Assembly: GCA_029706075.1 (NCBI GenBank)
Contig: JAINUG010000015.1
Span: 6,284,154 to 6,348,153, forward strand
DNA from: Aldrovandia affinis
Lineage: Eukaryota; Chordata; Actinopteri; Notacanthiformes; Halosauridae
Length of the DNA stretch: 64,000 bases
Direction of reading: 5' to 3'
The position numbers and the translations under genes were made by a program. A model generated the notes under the pieces. It ran no database searches. It was given only the letters and a program-made list of their open reading frames with translations, and had not been told where the DNA came from. Shown in pieces: positions 33,655-47,100 of this stretch (positions are counted from its first letter, which is position 1; each line of letters starts with the position of its first letter).

Positions 33655-34981
33655 CGCCATTACTAGACATGTGAGATGAATGTAAAATATAAAATTCCCA
33701 AATGCACAGCTGACTGTTGTACTATGCCTATGCTGACCCACTGGGAAGCAATGGAAATATTTAACCACTTCATTTTCTGAAGGGGGGGGGCACTGCATTT
33801 GCCTTAAATGGTGTCTCTCCTGTATATTTTAAACCATATTCATCTATACTGCAGGCAATAAAATACTGCATTGTTATATTTTACTTCCAATTACAGTAAC
33901 CATAAAATACTACAAAACTCTCCAATCACCTGTAGGCTGTTCATGATGGCACCTTAGCAAAGAAAGGGCAAATTATGGGGCTTGCTTAAATGATAGGTAA
34001 ATAGAAATGTTATTTGCTTGTATACATATGCAGGGAAGTGAGTGTTCTGAAATAATATTACACAGATCATAAGCTGTGATGTAATACTAGTATCTGATGA
34101 TTCATCATTTAAAAAATAAACTAATGAAATGATGAGAAATGTTTCCCATTATGATTATGTTGCATAGTCAGAAATGAGTGAATTTCTCAAAAGGTGTCTG
34201 GTGGAATGAAAAGATTGCCTATATAGACCATAAAACCAACTGCCTCGAATGGAAAACCAAATACATGTTCTCGGTCAGGACTACATTCAGCCTTTCAGAG
34301 CACAAATGAGCCGTTTATGCACTAGACAGCCAAACAGCTCCATCACGGTTCAATGGTGTTAAACCTCCACACCATACATAGCAGGAACTTGTTTTGTGCA
34401 TTTCTCACAAATGTACTCTTTCCCCATGTTACTGTCGAGTCATATTTGCTATCCATGAAGTTGCTCCACATTGTAATGACACATGCTCCATCTATTACTC
34501 CATTATCTCAAATAGGCATCACTCATTTTGACAGGGACAAATAATTCAAAAGTCCCAATGTGTAGAAGTCAATGTTATAGTTCTCTCCAAAGCTGGAATC
34601 AGGTATACAAGATGCAACCCAATCAGGTGTTGGCTTTTCATTTTTGGGTGAAAAAAAAAAAAGGTCTTAATGGAAGATCCCATCTTAAATCGAGGCCATA
34701 AGGAAAGTGCAGGTAAACAAAAGGAGCTTAAAACCAGATATTAAAATTAGAAAAGAAAGAACAAAACAAAACACTGCTGCAAATTCCAGAGGATGTGGCA
34801 CCATTGCTTGCTCCTCGAAGCCTGAGCTTGCAGTTCCGTCCCTCTGTCCTTCTCGGTCTCTTTATTGAGAAGACTGGCGTATCCTCAGCAAGACAGTGTA
34901 TCATCCCACTCCAGTTGGTTGTACTGTTTCCAGGACAAGTGCCAGAATTCCTCCTCTTCCAGCGGTGGCGGTACGCTGATG
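33655..34981. other. Sequence downstream of the GID4 stop codon, probably 3' UTR in part
   Basis: No other gene was recognised. On the GID4 strand, an AATAAA at 34861-34866 lies 116 bp past the stop and is a candidate proximal poly(A) signal. A G-run is at 33782-33790 and an A-run at 34650-34661. Confidence 0.4.
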
Positions 34982-37900
34982 TCACCGAAACTCATATATT
35001 GGTGCGCTGTATTCAGGGACGTGGGTGAGGTTCAAGGACTGGTACCTGCAAGACCAAATTATGGCGTGCAGGTGGTCAAACATTTACATTACATTACATT
35101 TTAGGCATTTAGCAGACGCTCTTATCCAGAGCGACTCACACAGTTTACATTTATTAACATACAATCCATTTATACAGCTGGATATTTTACTGAAGCAATT
35201 CAGGTTAAGTACCTTGCTCAAGGGTACAACGGCAGATGTGTCCCATCTGGGCATTGAACCAGCAACCTCTGAGTTACAAGTCCAGTTCCCTAACCATTAC
35301 ACTACATGCCGCCCAAACGTATAAATTATATAGCTCTGCAAGTGTTTCTCCATCAACAACACTGTTTGGAGGCTGCGATAAGCTACAGCCCCATCACAGA
35401 AAACATGAGGGCAAATCATTAACACTCACACCATGTAACAATGCACAGCACAGAAAGAGGTGAGCTTTATCTCCGTTACCATTCAGAACTTCTGTGGTAG
35501 TAATAGCCCTCTATGGTTGCTGTGGACTTCTGGAAGCAGATGTAATAGAAGCCTGCGAAGGAAGCGCCACTGATGTCCTTGATCGTGTGATCTGGGACTA
35601 AGAACTGCTCCTGTAAGGGGAGAGCCATACCACTGTTCTGAGAGGGAGATTTAGAGCCAATGGTCCACACAGACGGTCACTAGAAATGTCTCACTGAATG
35701 ATTTGTACTTTTCTCGTCGGACTCTAACACAGTGACAATTGGACTAAGCTTATCAGTACGTTAAAGGGTAAATAAATTAGTGTGTTAACTGAATGGATTT
35801 TACTAGACTTCTGACAATGGAAGACAACATCTAAAAGCCTTTTTTTTCCAGCAAAATACACATTGTACAGTTTTGGATGGACAGAATTTATTTTGCAAAC
35901 TGCAACTTTCCACATCACGCCATCGAGAGTAGGTTAATCAATGACAATGTGCATGTTTAATAGCCAAATGTAACACGCACGCTTAAAAATCACCCGTCGG
36001 CAAATTACTATTAGTAGTTTTATTCCCAGATAATCTACCACTCTCGATTCGGACACTGCAATGGGATGGAATCGTTAATGAGTGCTGAACATGTTGCTTC
36101 ATGAGAAGGCTGTATGGGCATCTTGCCGCTGGAGAACTGAATTACAGGCTATAAACCACTATTTATAAAATCTGGGTACGTCCAACCAGGCACTCTCCAT
36201 GGGTTTCAATTAGGATAAGAACCGTTGTGCCCTTGAAATGCAGCACTATACTTCCAATTTTAAAAACAATAGTCATTTACCCCAAATCTGGCACTTCCTA
36301 CTAGTGTAGTACTGTTGTTTGCATTTTCTTTGCCTATTACTGCTGATTGCATTTCACTGGAGTGGTAGTTTAAGAATAATTTCTATACTTCATAACCTCA
36401 TAATTATAATGTGAACACTTTTCGTCTTGGGGGAATGAACTGTTTGTCAGTCATTAAAATACAACAGAGCAACAGTTTGCTTAATGGACACTCATTGGAA
36501 AGGTCCAAAAGCACCAGACAATTGGTTGGTAACAATCAAGACTCCACGTGGCATGACACAGACCCATGCCCTTCAGAGCTGAAAAAAGGCATGCCTCTCA
36601 GACCATGTATTATGTGGAAGGTTGACAGCGCTCATCATGAAAATAGCCTGAATACCGCATGGAAACAGGGCCATGACTTAATCGACGGTCTCATGAGTTT
36701 TCCCCAGACAAGGTTCTGTTCAATCTGGCCTGCTCCCACTGTACACACAAGTACAAATGGATGAACCAGGTGCATCAAGGGTAAGTGTCCTTGCGTTACG
36801 GCACGTATTGCGTTGACACCTGCAATAAATACTTATGGGATTTGTTTAGTGCCAATTTCTTAGGTAAAATGGAAATTCATTTTCTGTGCACGTACAGCCA
36901 CCCTGAAATGGAGGCAATCAATAGCTTGGACCGCAAATAATAACACATTGATTTCCATGACTGAAATGTTCACCTGAGAGATCTCAAGTGCTTGGATTTG
37001 AAATATTACATTATAAAAGAGTAATCTGAGAGTAGATGGAAGTGCTACACTCGCTCATTTGAGGGTGCTGACTTGAGAGTTGCAGTCAATTTAATATCCA
37101 CCACCCCCGCCCCCAATTTTTTTTACATTATTGAATTGTTAATGCTGGTAGACAAGAGACTTGTGTCGAGCCTCACCTTCCACCTCATGAAGACATAGTC
37201 GCTGTGTTTCAGCTCCTCATAATCAAAATCATCAGAATTAAAGGTTTTTGCATACTGATAAAAAGCCTGAAACTTGCCCTGAAATGGAGACACAAGAGAA
37301 AAACTGATCAAACATTTTCTACTGAGGTTCAGTAGCCAAAAACGATTCAAAAATAATGATTGATTCAATGCATGGATGAGTGACAAAAAGGAGTGCAAAG
37401 AAATTAGAAAAGTATGGTAAAGAGAAAGTAAAAGAAATGGGATTAAACTTAAACTGGTTAAAGTTTTTTTAAGAATAACATTTGAAAAGTGAGTGGTTTG
37501 CATGTGTGAGCAGCACAGTATAACACTGTTCCAGATGCTCTGAATATTTGCCTTTTTGGTCACACAATAAAATAAGGCCTAATGCTAGAGGGCAATTACA
37601 GTCACTAAATTGATGTTTTTGAGCACTAATGGCTCTCATACCCAGTGCTTGCGGTCTACATCCTCATCGGCATCCCATTTTCTTGTTAAAAAAGGGCGCT
37701 TCATACTGATAATCTCCCCAGCAAAGAATGTGGTGAGCGTTGGGTATTCCTGTGGTGGAGACAAATACAAATGTATTGTAGCTATCTGGACTGAACAGAC
37801 CAACACCATATTCCTGTGCAAAATGAAGACAAGGCACAAAAACAAGTGCAAATTCACATTCGTTCTACTCACAAATGAGGTGCCACAATAGCACCTGATA

Positions 37901-40900
37901 TGCTGACACTTTAAATCAGGTCGACGTTGTGATTTTCTTCAGTTTTCTGCCATTGCACCTGATATCTGAGCTGGCATGCTTTTTTTATTCACTCAAAAGT
38001 ACCAGCAATTAGTCACTCTCCAGTAGATGAACATTGCATTGTCAAACTGCTAGCATATTTACTCAACTAAACCACCTACAATGTGCTGCCCAGAGCTCTT
38101 ACATGAAGCAGCATAGAATCAACTTCAGCCATGACACACAATCACACTTGTATGCAAATATATGGAAGGAACATAGCAAAGTAACCTGAAATCAGGTATC
38201 AACTGAAAGGAACTGCACACCAATCACATTCTAGTAAGCCCCTGCATTGTGACTTTCATTTGTAAACAGACAATGCAGTGTGTAGCTGCTGTGGAGAGGC
38301 CTGCTGCCAAAATCCAACCACCTCTGTTTCAGCTGCTACAGGCCTCTGGAGCCTCAATGAGCACAGACTACAGCTCAGTATGCAGCTCTTCAGACTGCAG
38401 AGAGTCAATAAATGTGCCTGGGACACAAACCTTTATGGAGCTTATCACTTATACTGTACACAGCATCCTGCTCCCAACACTTACCCTAAAAATAGAGCCC
38501 AAGCTAAGGTCTCAAGATATACATTTTCATAATTGTACATTATTTGGACAACAGATTTCACAACTGGCTTGCTAATAATTCTTAATGAACCCCAGAACAT
38601 GTATTGATAAGAGGAAACTACTCATTTCACAACCACTTGAAAGTAAGTGTGAGTTGTACAGACAATTCATACATTTAAACTGCATGCAGCTTAGTCCTAA
38701 TGTGTACGATTCTGTACATTTTACAGTGCACCCTTTAAGGTGCTACTTTAACATAAATCCTTTCGGATGTATAATATTACAACATAGAACAGCTGTTTAA
38801 ATAAATGCAAATAACTGTACCCACCTATGCTTAACCTACCTCTTACAGTCATAAAGATGAGAACAAACTGACACCATGTTTAGTAAGAAATTAACCATAC
38901 AATTTAAAATCATTGATCATCTACCAAAGCAATTGTTAAAAAATGATGCACAGCAGTTTTGAGTAATTATCTACAATTTATCCATCCTTATCATTATGAC
39001 CATCATTATGTGCCAATGGCACAACTGCTGCTTTATATCTGAGGTTTAGTAAACAAACAAGAAAATAAAAAGGGCATTTATATACCCATCCAACTCCTAC
39101 AAATTTACTTGAATACATTTGTCATTTCACCTCTGTGAGTCCTTTGATCTTCAGGTATCCACATAAATATGAATCTTCCATGGTCACATGCTGCAAGAGA
39201 AAACAAAAATTGGTCAATAAATGCCACCCAAGGTGCCAAGTCATGCATTTACTCACTGGTACTATATCGGTCTACATGAAGGCACATTTCACTAGGGACT
39301 AATGTGGTCAAATATTTTTGGAATATGTACAGTGAGCACCATAATTCATTGGACAGTGACACATTTTTTTGTTATTTTGGTTCCGTACTCTAGCGCTTTA
39401 ATTTAAGGGGTTTTTCATCCATAACCGTTTAGAAATTATAGAACCTTTTGTACATAGTCCCCCCCATTTTCAGGCACCATAATTCATTGGACAGTTCAAC
39501 ATAATGTAGAATAAAGTAATCATAGCATAGTCACATATCCTTTGCATGTAATGACTGCTTGAAGTCTGCGACACATAGACATCACCAAACGCTGGGCATC
39601 TTCCCTGGTGATGCTCTGCCAGGCCTGTACTGCAGCCATCTTCAGTTCCCTGCTTGTTTCGGGGACTTTTTGCCTTCAGTCTCCTCTTCAGCATGTAAAA
39701 TGCATGTTCAATTGGATTCAGATCCAGTGATTGATTCCACTTTTTGGCCGTCAAAAACCCCTTCATTGCTCTAGCAGTATGTTTCGGGTCATTGTCTTGT
39801 TGCATGATGAAGTGCTGTCCAATGAGTTTGGAGGCATTTGGTTTTATCTGAGCAGATAAAATATTTCTGTAGACTTCAGAATTAATTGTTCTACTTCTGT
39901 CTGCAGTCACATCATCAATGAAGACGAGTGAGCCCGTTCCACTGGCAGCCATACAGGCCCAAGCCATAACACCCCCTCCACCATGTTTCATGGATGAGGT
40001 GATATGCTTTGGATGATGGGCATTTCCTTTTTCTCCACACCTTCCTCTTTCCATCACTCTGGTACATGTTAATCTTTGTCTCATCTGTCCACAAGACTTT
40101 GTTCCAGAACTCTTGGGGCTCTTTTAGGTGCTTTTTAGCAAACTGTAATCTCGCCTGCATCCAGGAGTGTTTTTGATCTGTTGGGCCATTGTCAGGAGGG
40201 TTTTCTTCACCATAGAGAGTATTCTCCGGTCATCCACTACAGTGGTCTTCCTCGGTCTACCGGGTCTTTTGACATAATTGAGTTCACCAGTTGTTATTTT
40301 CTTGTTAATGATGAACCAAATTGTTGACTTAGGCATGCTGAGGGTTTTTGCAATGTTCCTGATTGATTGATTTTCATTTCTGAGCCTTATGACGGCCAGC
40401 TAAATTTGCATCGACACTGCTGTCTTCCTCATGTAGTCACACCCCAACAACAATCTCCAAAGGCAGTTGCAAAGTCTAGAATCAAGACTAGACATCAACA
40501 GCTCTCTTCTGCATTCACTAACGACACAAATGAATACACCTGCCTAATGAAACACATCTGTGAAGCCAATTCAACAAATACTTGTAGTACCTTAAAATGA
40601 AGGGACCATGTACAAAAGGTGCTGTCATTTCTAAACGGCTCATCCGATATGGATGAAAATACCCTCAAATTAAAGCTGACAGTCTGCACTCATTGTATCA
40701 TTTCAGACTCAAAGTGCTAGAGTACAGAACCAAAATAACATTAAATGTGCTACTGTCCAATGAATTATGGTACGCACTGTAAATGGTGCAGAATGGCCAG
40801 GCTCTCACACTAATCAAGCACTACCAATGTGAATCAGCAAAAGCAGCACCTCCAGCAGGGCAACTTTCGAGTGATGTGTGAGCACCATGCGCTGGCACAG

Positions 40901-42625
40901 TGCAGTGTGAAAAATGTGAGTGCCCTCCTACTTCTGGAGACCTAAGCCCACAATTCCCTGCACACTGATGTTTTTCATCGTAACTAACCTACTTTATATT
41001 TTGTATAACTAAATCTCAAATATAATGGCATGGGAGTAACTTTAATGTCTGTCATTCTGTCTTATGATAAGGAAAAACTGGTTTTAGGCATGTGATGCAA
41101 CCCTTAATAGCAGCTCTGTGGGTATTTGCAGGCATGTTCCAACATACTAATTTGTCCTCTGGCACAAGTTGGAAAGGATTTGAGTAACAATTCCATTCCC
41201 AGTGTATAAATGACAAATCTTAAAGGAGATTATCGGTCACAATCTACCCACCTATAGCACATATTAAGTACGATCAGAAACAATACTAGTTTTTGTTTTT
41301 TTTGCTAGGTGGAATTGAAAGTCTACAATGAGTGAACGACATAAACCAGGCTAACATATATTTAAGCTATATGTCAAAATTGACCAACAATGCACAAATG
41401 TGCATGGCCACAAAGAGAAAGCAACTTGATGCTTGGGAACACACTTTTAGCTTCGGACCAGAACGTCTTCACCAATGGCAACAACGCCTGAAGTAACGTT
41501 ATCCTTATTGTCATCAGAATATTATCAGTTTACCGGTCATTATATGAACATCATTATAATATTTCAATGTAAATAATTGAATTTATATTCAATAACAATA
41601 TAAATGATTACGGATTGCTGAACCGCTGTTGTAATCACACCCTGATAACGAGCAATACTGAAAAAATATGATGGATGCAGGGTTAATAATAATTTGCCAA
41701 TTGAACTAGTCTCAAACACACATCTTTAAACATTAGCTGTGCAACAATAAGGTCAGCTAACTAGCACGCTAATAAAGATGAAGACTTCGGCCAGGTCACG
41801 TAAAAGCCTACTAGGTTATATACCTAGTAATAGTAGCAACTTGCCTAATGTTAGCTGGCTAACTATGCATTGCAAGTTTCAATTATCATTTAAATCAAAC
41901 AGTTGATAAGATAATTATAAATACTAGATAATTTTGTATATTTCCTTACAAGCTACCTAGGTTAGCTACTGCTAGATATCTAATACTCAAATGAGGGCTG
42001 GACTGCTTCACATCTGACAATTCACTAACTTAGCACTAGCTAACTGAAAACCAAGGTACCCCCCTTCCCCGAAAAAAAAGCCAAGTGATTACATTTCATG
42101 CTTGTCAACGTACGCAACGATAAGCTAACTTGGGTAGTTACCTAATCATCATATGGGCTCGGGCGTGTTGTCCAATGTTAATAATGTAAGTCGCTAGCGA
42201 ACCATTGATAACAAATGTTTAGCTTAACAATTTTGATTAAATGTTTTGATTACATCTACAGCCGACTGCTGTCAAAACAACCATGGTGGACTTGCCAAAT
42301 GGTTTCGTGTCAGAGTAGCTAGTGTTTGCTAACTAGCCGAGTCCAGCGGTTGACGTTTTTTAACAAGTTGGCTAGCTAGTTAGCTGGCGACGTGGCTAGT
42401 TGGTTAGCCACTACTATTCATTTATTTCAAACTTACCTGCAGAACAACTTCCACATCGTACGAGTTTCCTTTGCTCTTCTGATGTCCTCGAAACTTGGAG
42501 CCACTGTACAAAAGCGAGGTGGCAACGCCAGGCTGTTGCGTGTTGATGGGCGGAGGAGGGATAAGCGAGGCCGAGGATATAAAGGCCATAGAGGCGTTAC
42601 TGCAGCACTCCGTACGGACCGGCAT
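34982..42625 (-). CDS. GID4: GID4, substrate receptor of the GID/CTLH E3 ligase (6 exons, complete)
   Basis: Exons in transcript order: 42625-42437, 39190-39131, 37749-37642, 37278-37177, 35610-35480, 35045-34982. All are GT/AG with matching phases, giving 217 codons plus TGA. GID4 forms a beta-barrel that binds proteins with an N-terminal proline and presents them to the CTLH ubiquitin ligase. Recognisable blocks are [100 protein letters not shown] and the C-terminal [18 protein letters not shown]. Gln49, Glu154 and Tyr175 line up with the human pocket residues Gln132, Glu237 and Tyr258. The chosen start MPVRTEC corresponds to an internal Met of the 300-residue human protein. The frame stays open upstream without another Met nearby. 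Intron 1 holds a Tc1-like element and intron 5 a SINE. Confidence 0.95.
35084..35314 (-). mobile_element. tRNA-derived SINE with L2-type tail, in GID4 intron 5
   Basis: Same family as the copies at 4053 and 49771. Read on the minus strand it goes from the head GGGCGGCATGTAGTGTAATG through CCTTGAGCAAGGTACTTAAC to the tail CGCTCTGGATAAGAGCGTCT. It lies in the sense direction of GID4. Confidence 0.9.
39330..40779 (-). mobile_element. Tc1-like transposon, end to end, in GID4 intron 1
   Basis: The ends CAGTGAGCACCATAATTCAT and (complement of right end) CAGTGCGTACCATAATTCAT match, flanked by TA at 39328-39329 and 40780-40781. The inverted repeats extend about 150 bp inward, through CATCC...CCGTTTAGAAAT and ACCTTTTGTACAT. 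The outer motif CACCATAATTCATTGGACAG recurs as an inner direct repeat at 39476-39495. This is the IR/DR arrangement of Tc1-like elements. Confidence 0.92.
39470..40432 (-). pseudogene. Tc1-like transposase pseudogene
   Basis: The minus-strand frame starts [10 protein letters not shown] and then stops. It continues through a helix-turn-helix-like part ([20 protein letters not shown]), the GRPR-type hook ([11 protein letters not shown]) and three recognisable catalytic blocks: VLWTDETKI (first Asp), [13 protein letters not shown] (second Asp) and [10 protein letters not shown] (third Glu). At least one nonsense codon near the start and two frame changes (near 40160 and 40030) make it non-functional. 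The catalytic residues themselves are still present. Confidence 0.9.
40782..42436. other. Remainder of GID4 intron 1
   Basis: No exon or mobile element was recognised. The part nearest exon 1 (41750-42436) is dense in TAGCTA and GCTAACT words, a texture also seen in the first intron of TOM1L2. Confidence 0.45.
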
Positions 42626-44166
42626 ATTTATCGCTTCGCGGGAAAGCCCCGTCCGCGGCCAATACCCGCCAGAGAGATATAGAAAGGGGAATGGGGAGCA
42701 CTGACGAGGCGGCTCACCTGCTCACAAGTCTTCCCGGGATACCAGTAGATGCGTTACCAGGGTCCCTGAAAATTGGGGGACCTCGACGAATCGCCAGAGG
42801 GCAGCATCACCTTCTCTGATTAGATTGAGGAATTCGCCCCTATACAAAACTGAAGTCTCATTGGCTTAGGTCCCGAAGTGCTTGTCGGGGATTGTATGCT
42901 TTTGGGGAAATAGTGTAAAATTCCAAAGATTCTACAGGCTTTTCTGTCTTCTCGGGCAGTTGTCCTTATTACTGGAGTATTGTATTTGTTATTAATTACT
43001 ATCTAATTAGCCCAAGAAACACATAATTCTCAAATTAGCTCTTGTATCTGCTAGTATTCTCACCAAATGTATTTGTATTGGTCCACAATATAATGAGATA
43101 TCCATTGCTTAGATCGGCAGACTCCACTCTGCAGTTGTTCATTCATGATTATTGATACGTCTTTCAAATATAAGCTTGACATGCTTATTAGTCTGTTAAT
43201 TTATTAACGTTTGAATAGTTGTATATGATGAATAGTTCACCGTATGTCTGCAAAGCAAATGTGCATTAACGTACAGACACGCTTTGCATGCAATTATATT
43301 TATGACCTCAAATAAAGTATGTTTAGATAACCTCCTTTATGCATTATTTATTGTGCGACGTTTTTGTTTGATCTTTTCTTATTGCGCTCGTCGTTATGAT
43401 CTCATAAGTATAAGCATACTTGACTTCGTAGTCTGCCAGAACAAATCGGTTGCTTGTTCGGTATCAGTTCAGAGCCGGATCATGGGTGGTCTGATCAGGC
43501 CCGGCTCCAGCAATGTACAGTATTGTTACTGACGCATTCATGTACTCTACACATACGCGTATCTGCACATTATTCAATGTAAACATATAGCATAACGCCA
43601 TATGCCTATCGTATTTTGCGATTAGCTCATATTGAGAATGTTCTTCATAGTGGGCAATTAAAGAAGATTGCGGGCGAAGAATTAGAAAGCAGTTTATCCA
43701 ATACCTCGCATCATCAAATGAAGACAAACGTACGGCGGGAGATGACCAAACATTATGCGAATTGGCATTGGCTGGCTTCGTTCAAAATAAACCTCATTTC
43801 CCAGATTGCACCACAGTAATTTAACCTGCTTGCTTGACGTAAAATTTGAACAAGCAAATACGGAAGGTCACCAGCATGGCGGCCAAGACAGTGTGTGAAG
43901 AGTGGGGTTTTGCTTACCTAAAAAATATTGCTGTAGAAACGATGTTACAAAAATCAACTGTCAGTGTTTAATCAGTAATTTAAGATTTCAAACTGGATAA
44001 AAGGAGGTCGTCCTTTTAACCTCCTTTCCAGCTAGGTTGCAAGCTATCGAACGGTGCTCAGCAATACAGTCGCTAACGGTAGATTAAGACAGCAATTGTT
44101 GCCCTGGTGCCTATTTTTATAATTATTATTTATTATTATCTAATTTGCTAAAATAATCTGTTCGGG
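42626..44166. promoter_or_regulatory. Divergent intergenic region between GID4 and ATPAF2
   Basis: About 1.5 kb separates the two start codons. Next to GID4 is a GC-rich patch with CCGCGG and a CCAAT (42659-42663), about 35 bp above its ATG. Next to ATPAF2 are an ETS-like ACGGAAG (43860-43866) and a YY1-like ATGGCGGC (43876-43883), both common in promoters of nuclear genes for mitochondrial proteins. The middle (42760-43800) has no recognised gene. Confidence 0.5.
43876..43971 (+). other. Upstream ORF with TISU-like start, 5' of ATPAF2
   Basis: CAGCATGGCGGC closely fits the TISU consensus (SAASATGGCGGC), which combines YY1-driven transcription with initiation from very short leaders. Its ATG opens a 31-codon frame (MAAKTVCEEWGFAYLKNIAV onwards) ending at TAA 43969-43971, 195 bp before the ATPAF2 ATG. 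Whether transcripts include it depends on the unknown start site. Confidence 0.35.
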
Positions 44167-47100
44167 ATGTTGCGAAATCTCGTTAGACTGTGTAACCCAA
44201 CCAGCTACGCTGTTTTGAAACGCCAGGAAGGTCAAGCACGGCGTTCTCATTTTCTGGGAAACATCAAAGCATATTCCACAGCAGCATCTGGTAGGCTATG
44301 GAGCATATTAACGCTACTAACTAGCTAGTTTTTTTAAATGCAATCTCATTGACCTACAAGTAAGTTGTGTATAACCAGTGATTGTTTTAACCTTTCACAT
44401 AGCATGTAACTGGCTAACTAGTTGGATTTAATACACTTTTTAAATGTACGTTTAGCTCAGGGGTGGGCAATTCCGGTCCTGGAGGGCCGGTGTGTATGCA
44501 GGTTTTTATTTCTACCAATTACCCTGGCTCAATTGGCAAATTAGTTGGATACGCCAATGCTGGTTTACTTGTAGATTAGGCCACAGTAACATGTTTCATA
44601 TGGGAACACAGTCTTCAGCTGACATTCATGGGCTTATCAAGAAATGTAGCTAAAATGTCAGATCACATAAATGATTGGGCTAATTAAATAATTAAGAACA
44701 GAAGTTGGCATGAAATCCAGAAACCGATACGGCCCTCCTTGCCCACCCCTGGTTTAGCTAGTAACCTTTTCCGTTTGTGGGTACACTTGAAATGAACAAT
44801 GTGAATTATATTTTAAAATGGACATACTTTTGATTTTGTCAACAGAAAGAAGGAAATTTTACCAAGATGTCAGTATTGCTCAAGGAGAAGGTAAACTGCC
44901 ATAGAGATCATTTTCCGTTTTTTGGTTACATATTTTCCCAGTAGAGTGAATCTTATGGATGCATTTTGGAGCTCTGTAGCATGAAGCAGCTTGTCCACCT
45001 TTATGCCTTTACGTGCACTGGTTATGGAGTCTTAGATAAGAAATGACTAGGGATTACACACAGCATTCTGGCCTCTGAAATGTAAAAAAATATATGATTA
45101 TTTTATTTGATCCTTTACAAACAGTGGTTCTGACACCTCTGACTTAGGACTCACTTTTGCCATCATCAAAGAGGTCTCACACACAAATAGAATTTCCGTA
45201 TGTCAATCCCTGGCACACTTCTCAAAGGATATACTCTTTGTAGTTCTGCGTTTTGGCAAGTTACTGTGGGAACTGTGGGAGGCATGTGAAACCATATATG
45301 ACTGTAAAACCAGACTTGAGTATCATTGTTCCATTAGTAGATAACATAACACAATTATAGAAGGGTGCATATGCCCCTTTTCTACCCAGTAGTGACACTT
45401 ATTGGTTAGTATAAAATTAATTTAACAGGCATTAATTCACAGGTCAGTGTACCAAGGACCTTTGGAAGCCCTGATTGCTAGAGTACAACATTGTGTTTAT
45501 CTTGTTTAACTAAGTGATGGTTTTGTAACATTATGTTTTGCTCTGACCCTAACTTCCTTTCTTTATCCCATGCTCTCTGTAGATGGCCTGTTTGAGATCA
45601 ATTTGGATCGCAAGAAGCTGAAGACTCCAGGAGGCAAGCTGTTCACAGTACCCAATGAAGCCATGGCCATCGCAGTGGCAACAGAATGGGATGCTCAGAA
45701 GGACACACTCAAGTTCTACTCCATGCATCTGGTATGAATGAATCATGCTGTGTTATTTGACTATTTAAAAAAAAAAAAAAAATCATAATAAGTTTTTGCT
45801 TAGAAGCTCTGAATAGTACTACTAAACATTTTCTCCTCCAGACCACTCTGTGCAACACAGCCCTGGATAACCCCACCCACAGGGACAATGACCAAATAAT
45901 CAGAGGTGCTCTGAAGTTTTTGGAGACAGACACTGTTTGGTACGTAGGCGTTAATCATTATTTCTAAGCTTACTTGAAAGGTGTTACATTGTTATTTTAG
46001 AATGATATCTGAGGGAATTGTTCATCCCCCCCAAAGCACATTGAACATTCCATCACACAGTATATATGACTAAGGAGTAGTGTTGGCAGTTACATCCATC
46101 AATGTGGGTACCTCTGAGTTCTGTTGGAGTATTTAGCCCTGTGGGTGTAATGCTGTGTTGTGCCTCCTTGCAGCTACAGAGTAGAGGACCCTCCAGAGAT
46201 GGTTGAACTCCAGAAGAATGAGTGGGACCCTGTGTTGGACTGGATTGAAAAGAGGTGAATGTCATAGCTGCACCTTAGACATTAATTTTGCTACTGTGAG
46301 AGAGTAGTGTATGTTTGGGCATGGTTTCTCAGGAGATTCTAATGATACAGTTTGAGCTTCTTTGGAATAGCCATCAATATTAGGAATGCAGCTTAATCGC
46401 CATGTTCCCCTCCTAGGTATAATGTTGCCATCGGCTCATCCTACAATATATTGGGACCACAAATTCCAAACAAGACAAAGGACACTTTCCGGCAGCATCT
46501 GGGTTCCTATAACTTTTGGGCCCTGACAGGTAAAGCACTGAGAATCCAACCTCACAGCCTGCCTCCCTCCAATTCAGACTTTACAAGTTTCTCACACCAT
46601 TTATGCCCCAACAATGCAACTTTTAATCTAATTAGGGAGTTTGAACAGTGCAAAGTTCTACAGATTTAGTTAGTTCACGCATGTCATCCCTCTACACACC
46701 TCTCTGCACTGGCTCCCTGTTGCAGCACGCATCAAATATAAATAGCTGGCGCTGGCTTATCAAGCTGCTAGAGGAACTGCTCCCTCCTACCTCCAGACAC
46801 TCATCACACCCTACACCCCAGCCAGACCCCTCCGCTCTGCCTCCTCTGGCAAACTGATTGTCCCATCCCTCCGGGCGCCCGGCAGCTGCTCCTCACGGTC
46901 TTGCCTCTTCTCCGTCCTGACCCCTCGGTGGTGGAACGATCTTCCGCACTCGGTCAGGACCGCGGAAATCACTGGCCATCTTCCGCAAGAGACTGAAAAC
47001 CCACCTCTTCAGACTCCACTACCACTGACTCTGTACATTTTTACTAATTGTCATCACTGATTTCATGTTTAATACGGCATTTTGTAATATGTATCTATGT

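Noticed and set aside
33293-33679. A 128-codon open frame rich in Arg
   Set aside because: It lies entirely within the SINE and its target-site duplication.
36411-36764. A 117-codon plus-strand open frame in GID4 intron 4
   Set aside because: No recognisable domain or splice-site support, antisense to GID4 and of unremarkable composition.
37123-37563. A 146-codon minus-strand open frame
   Set aside because: Only [11 protein letters not shown]...VFMRWK (37278-37177) is real. It is GID4 exon 4 read through into both introns.
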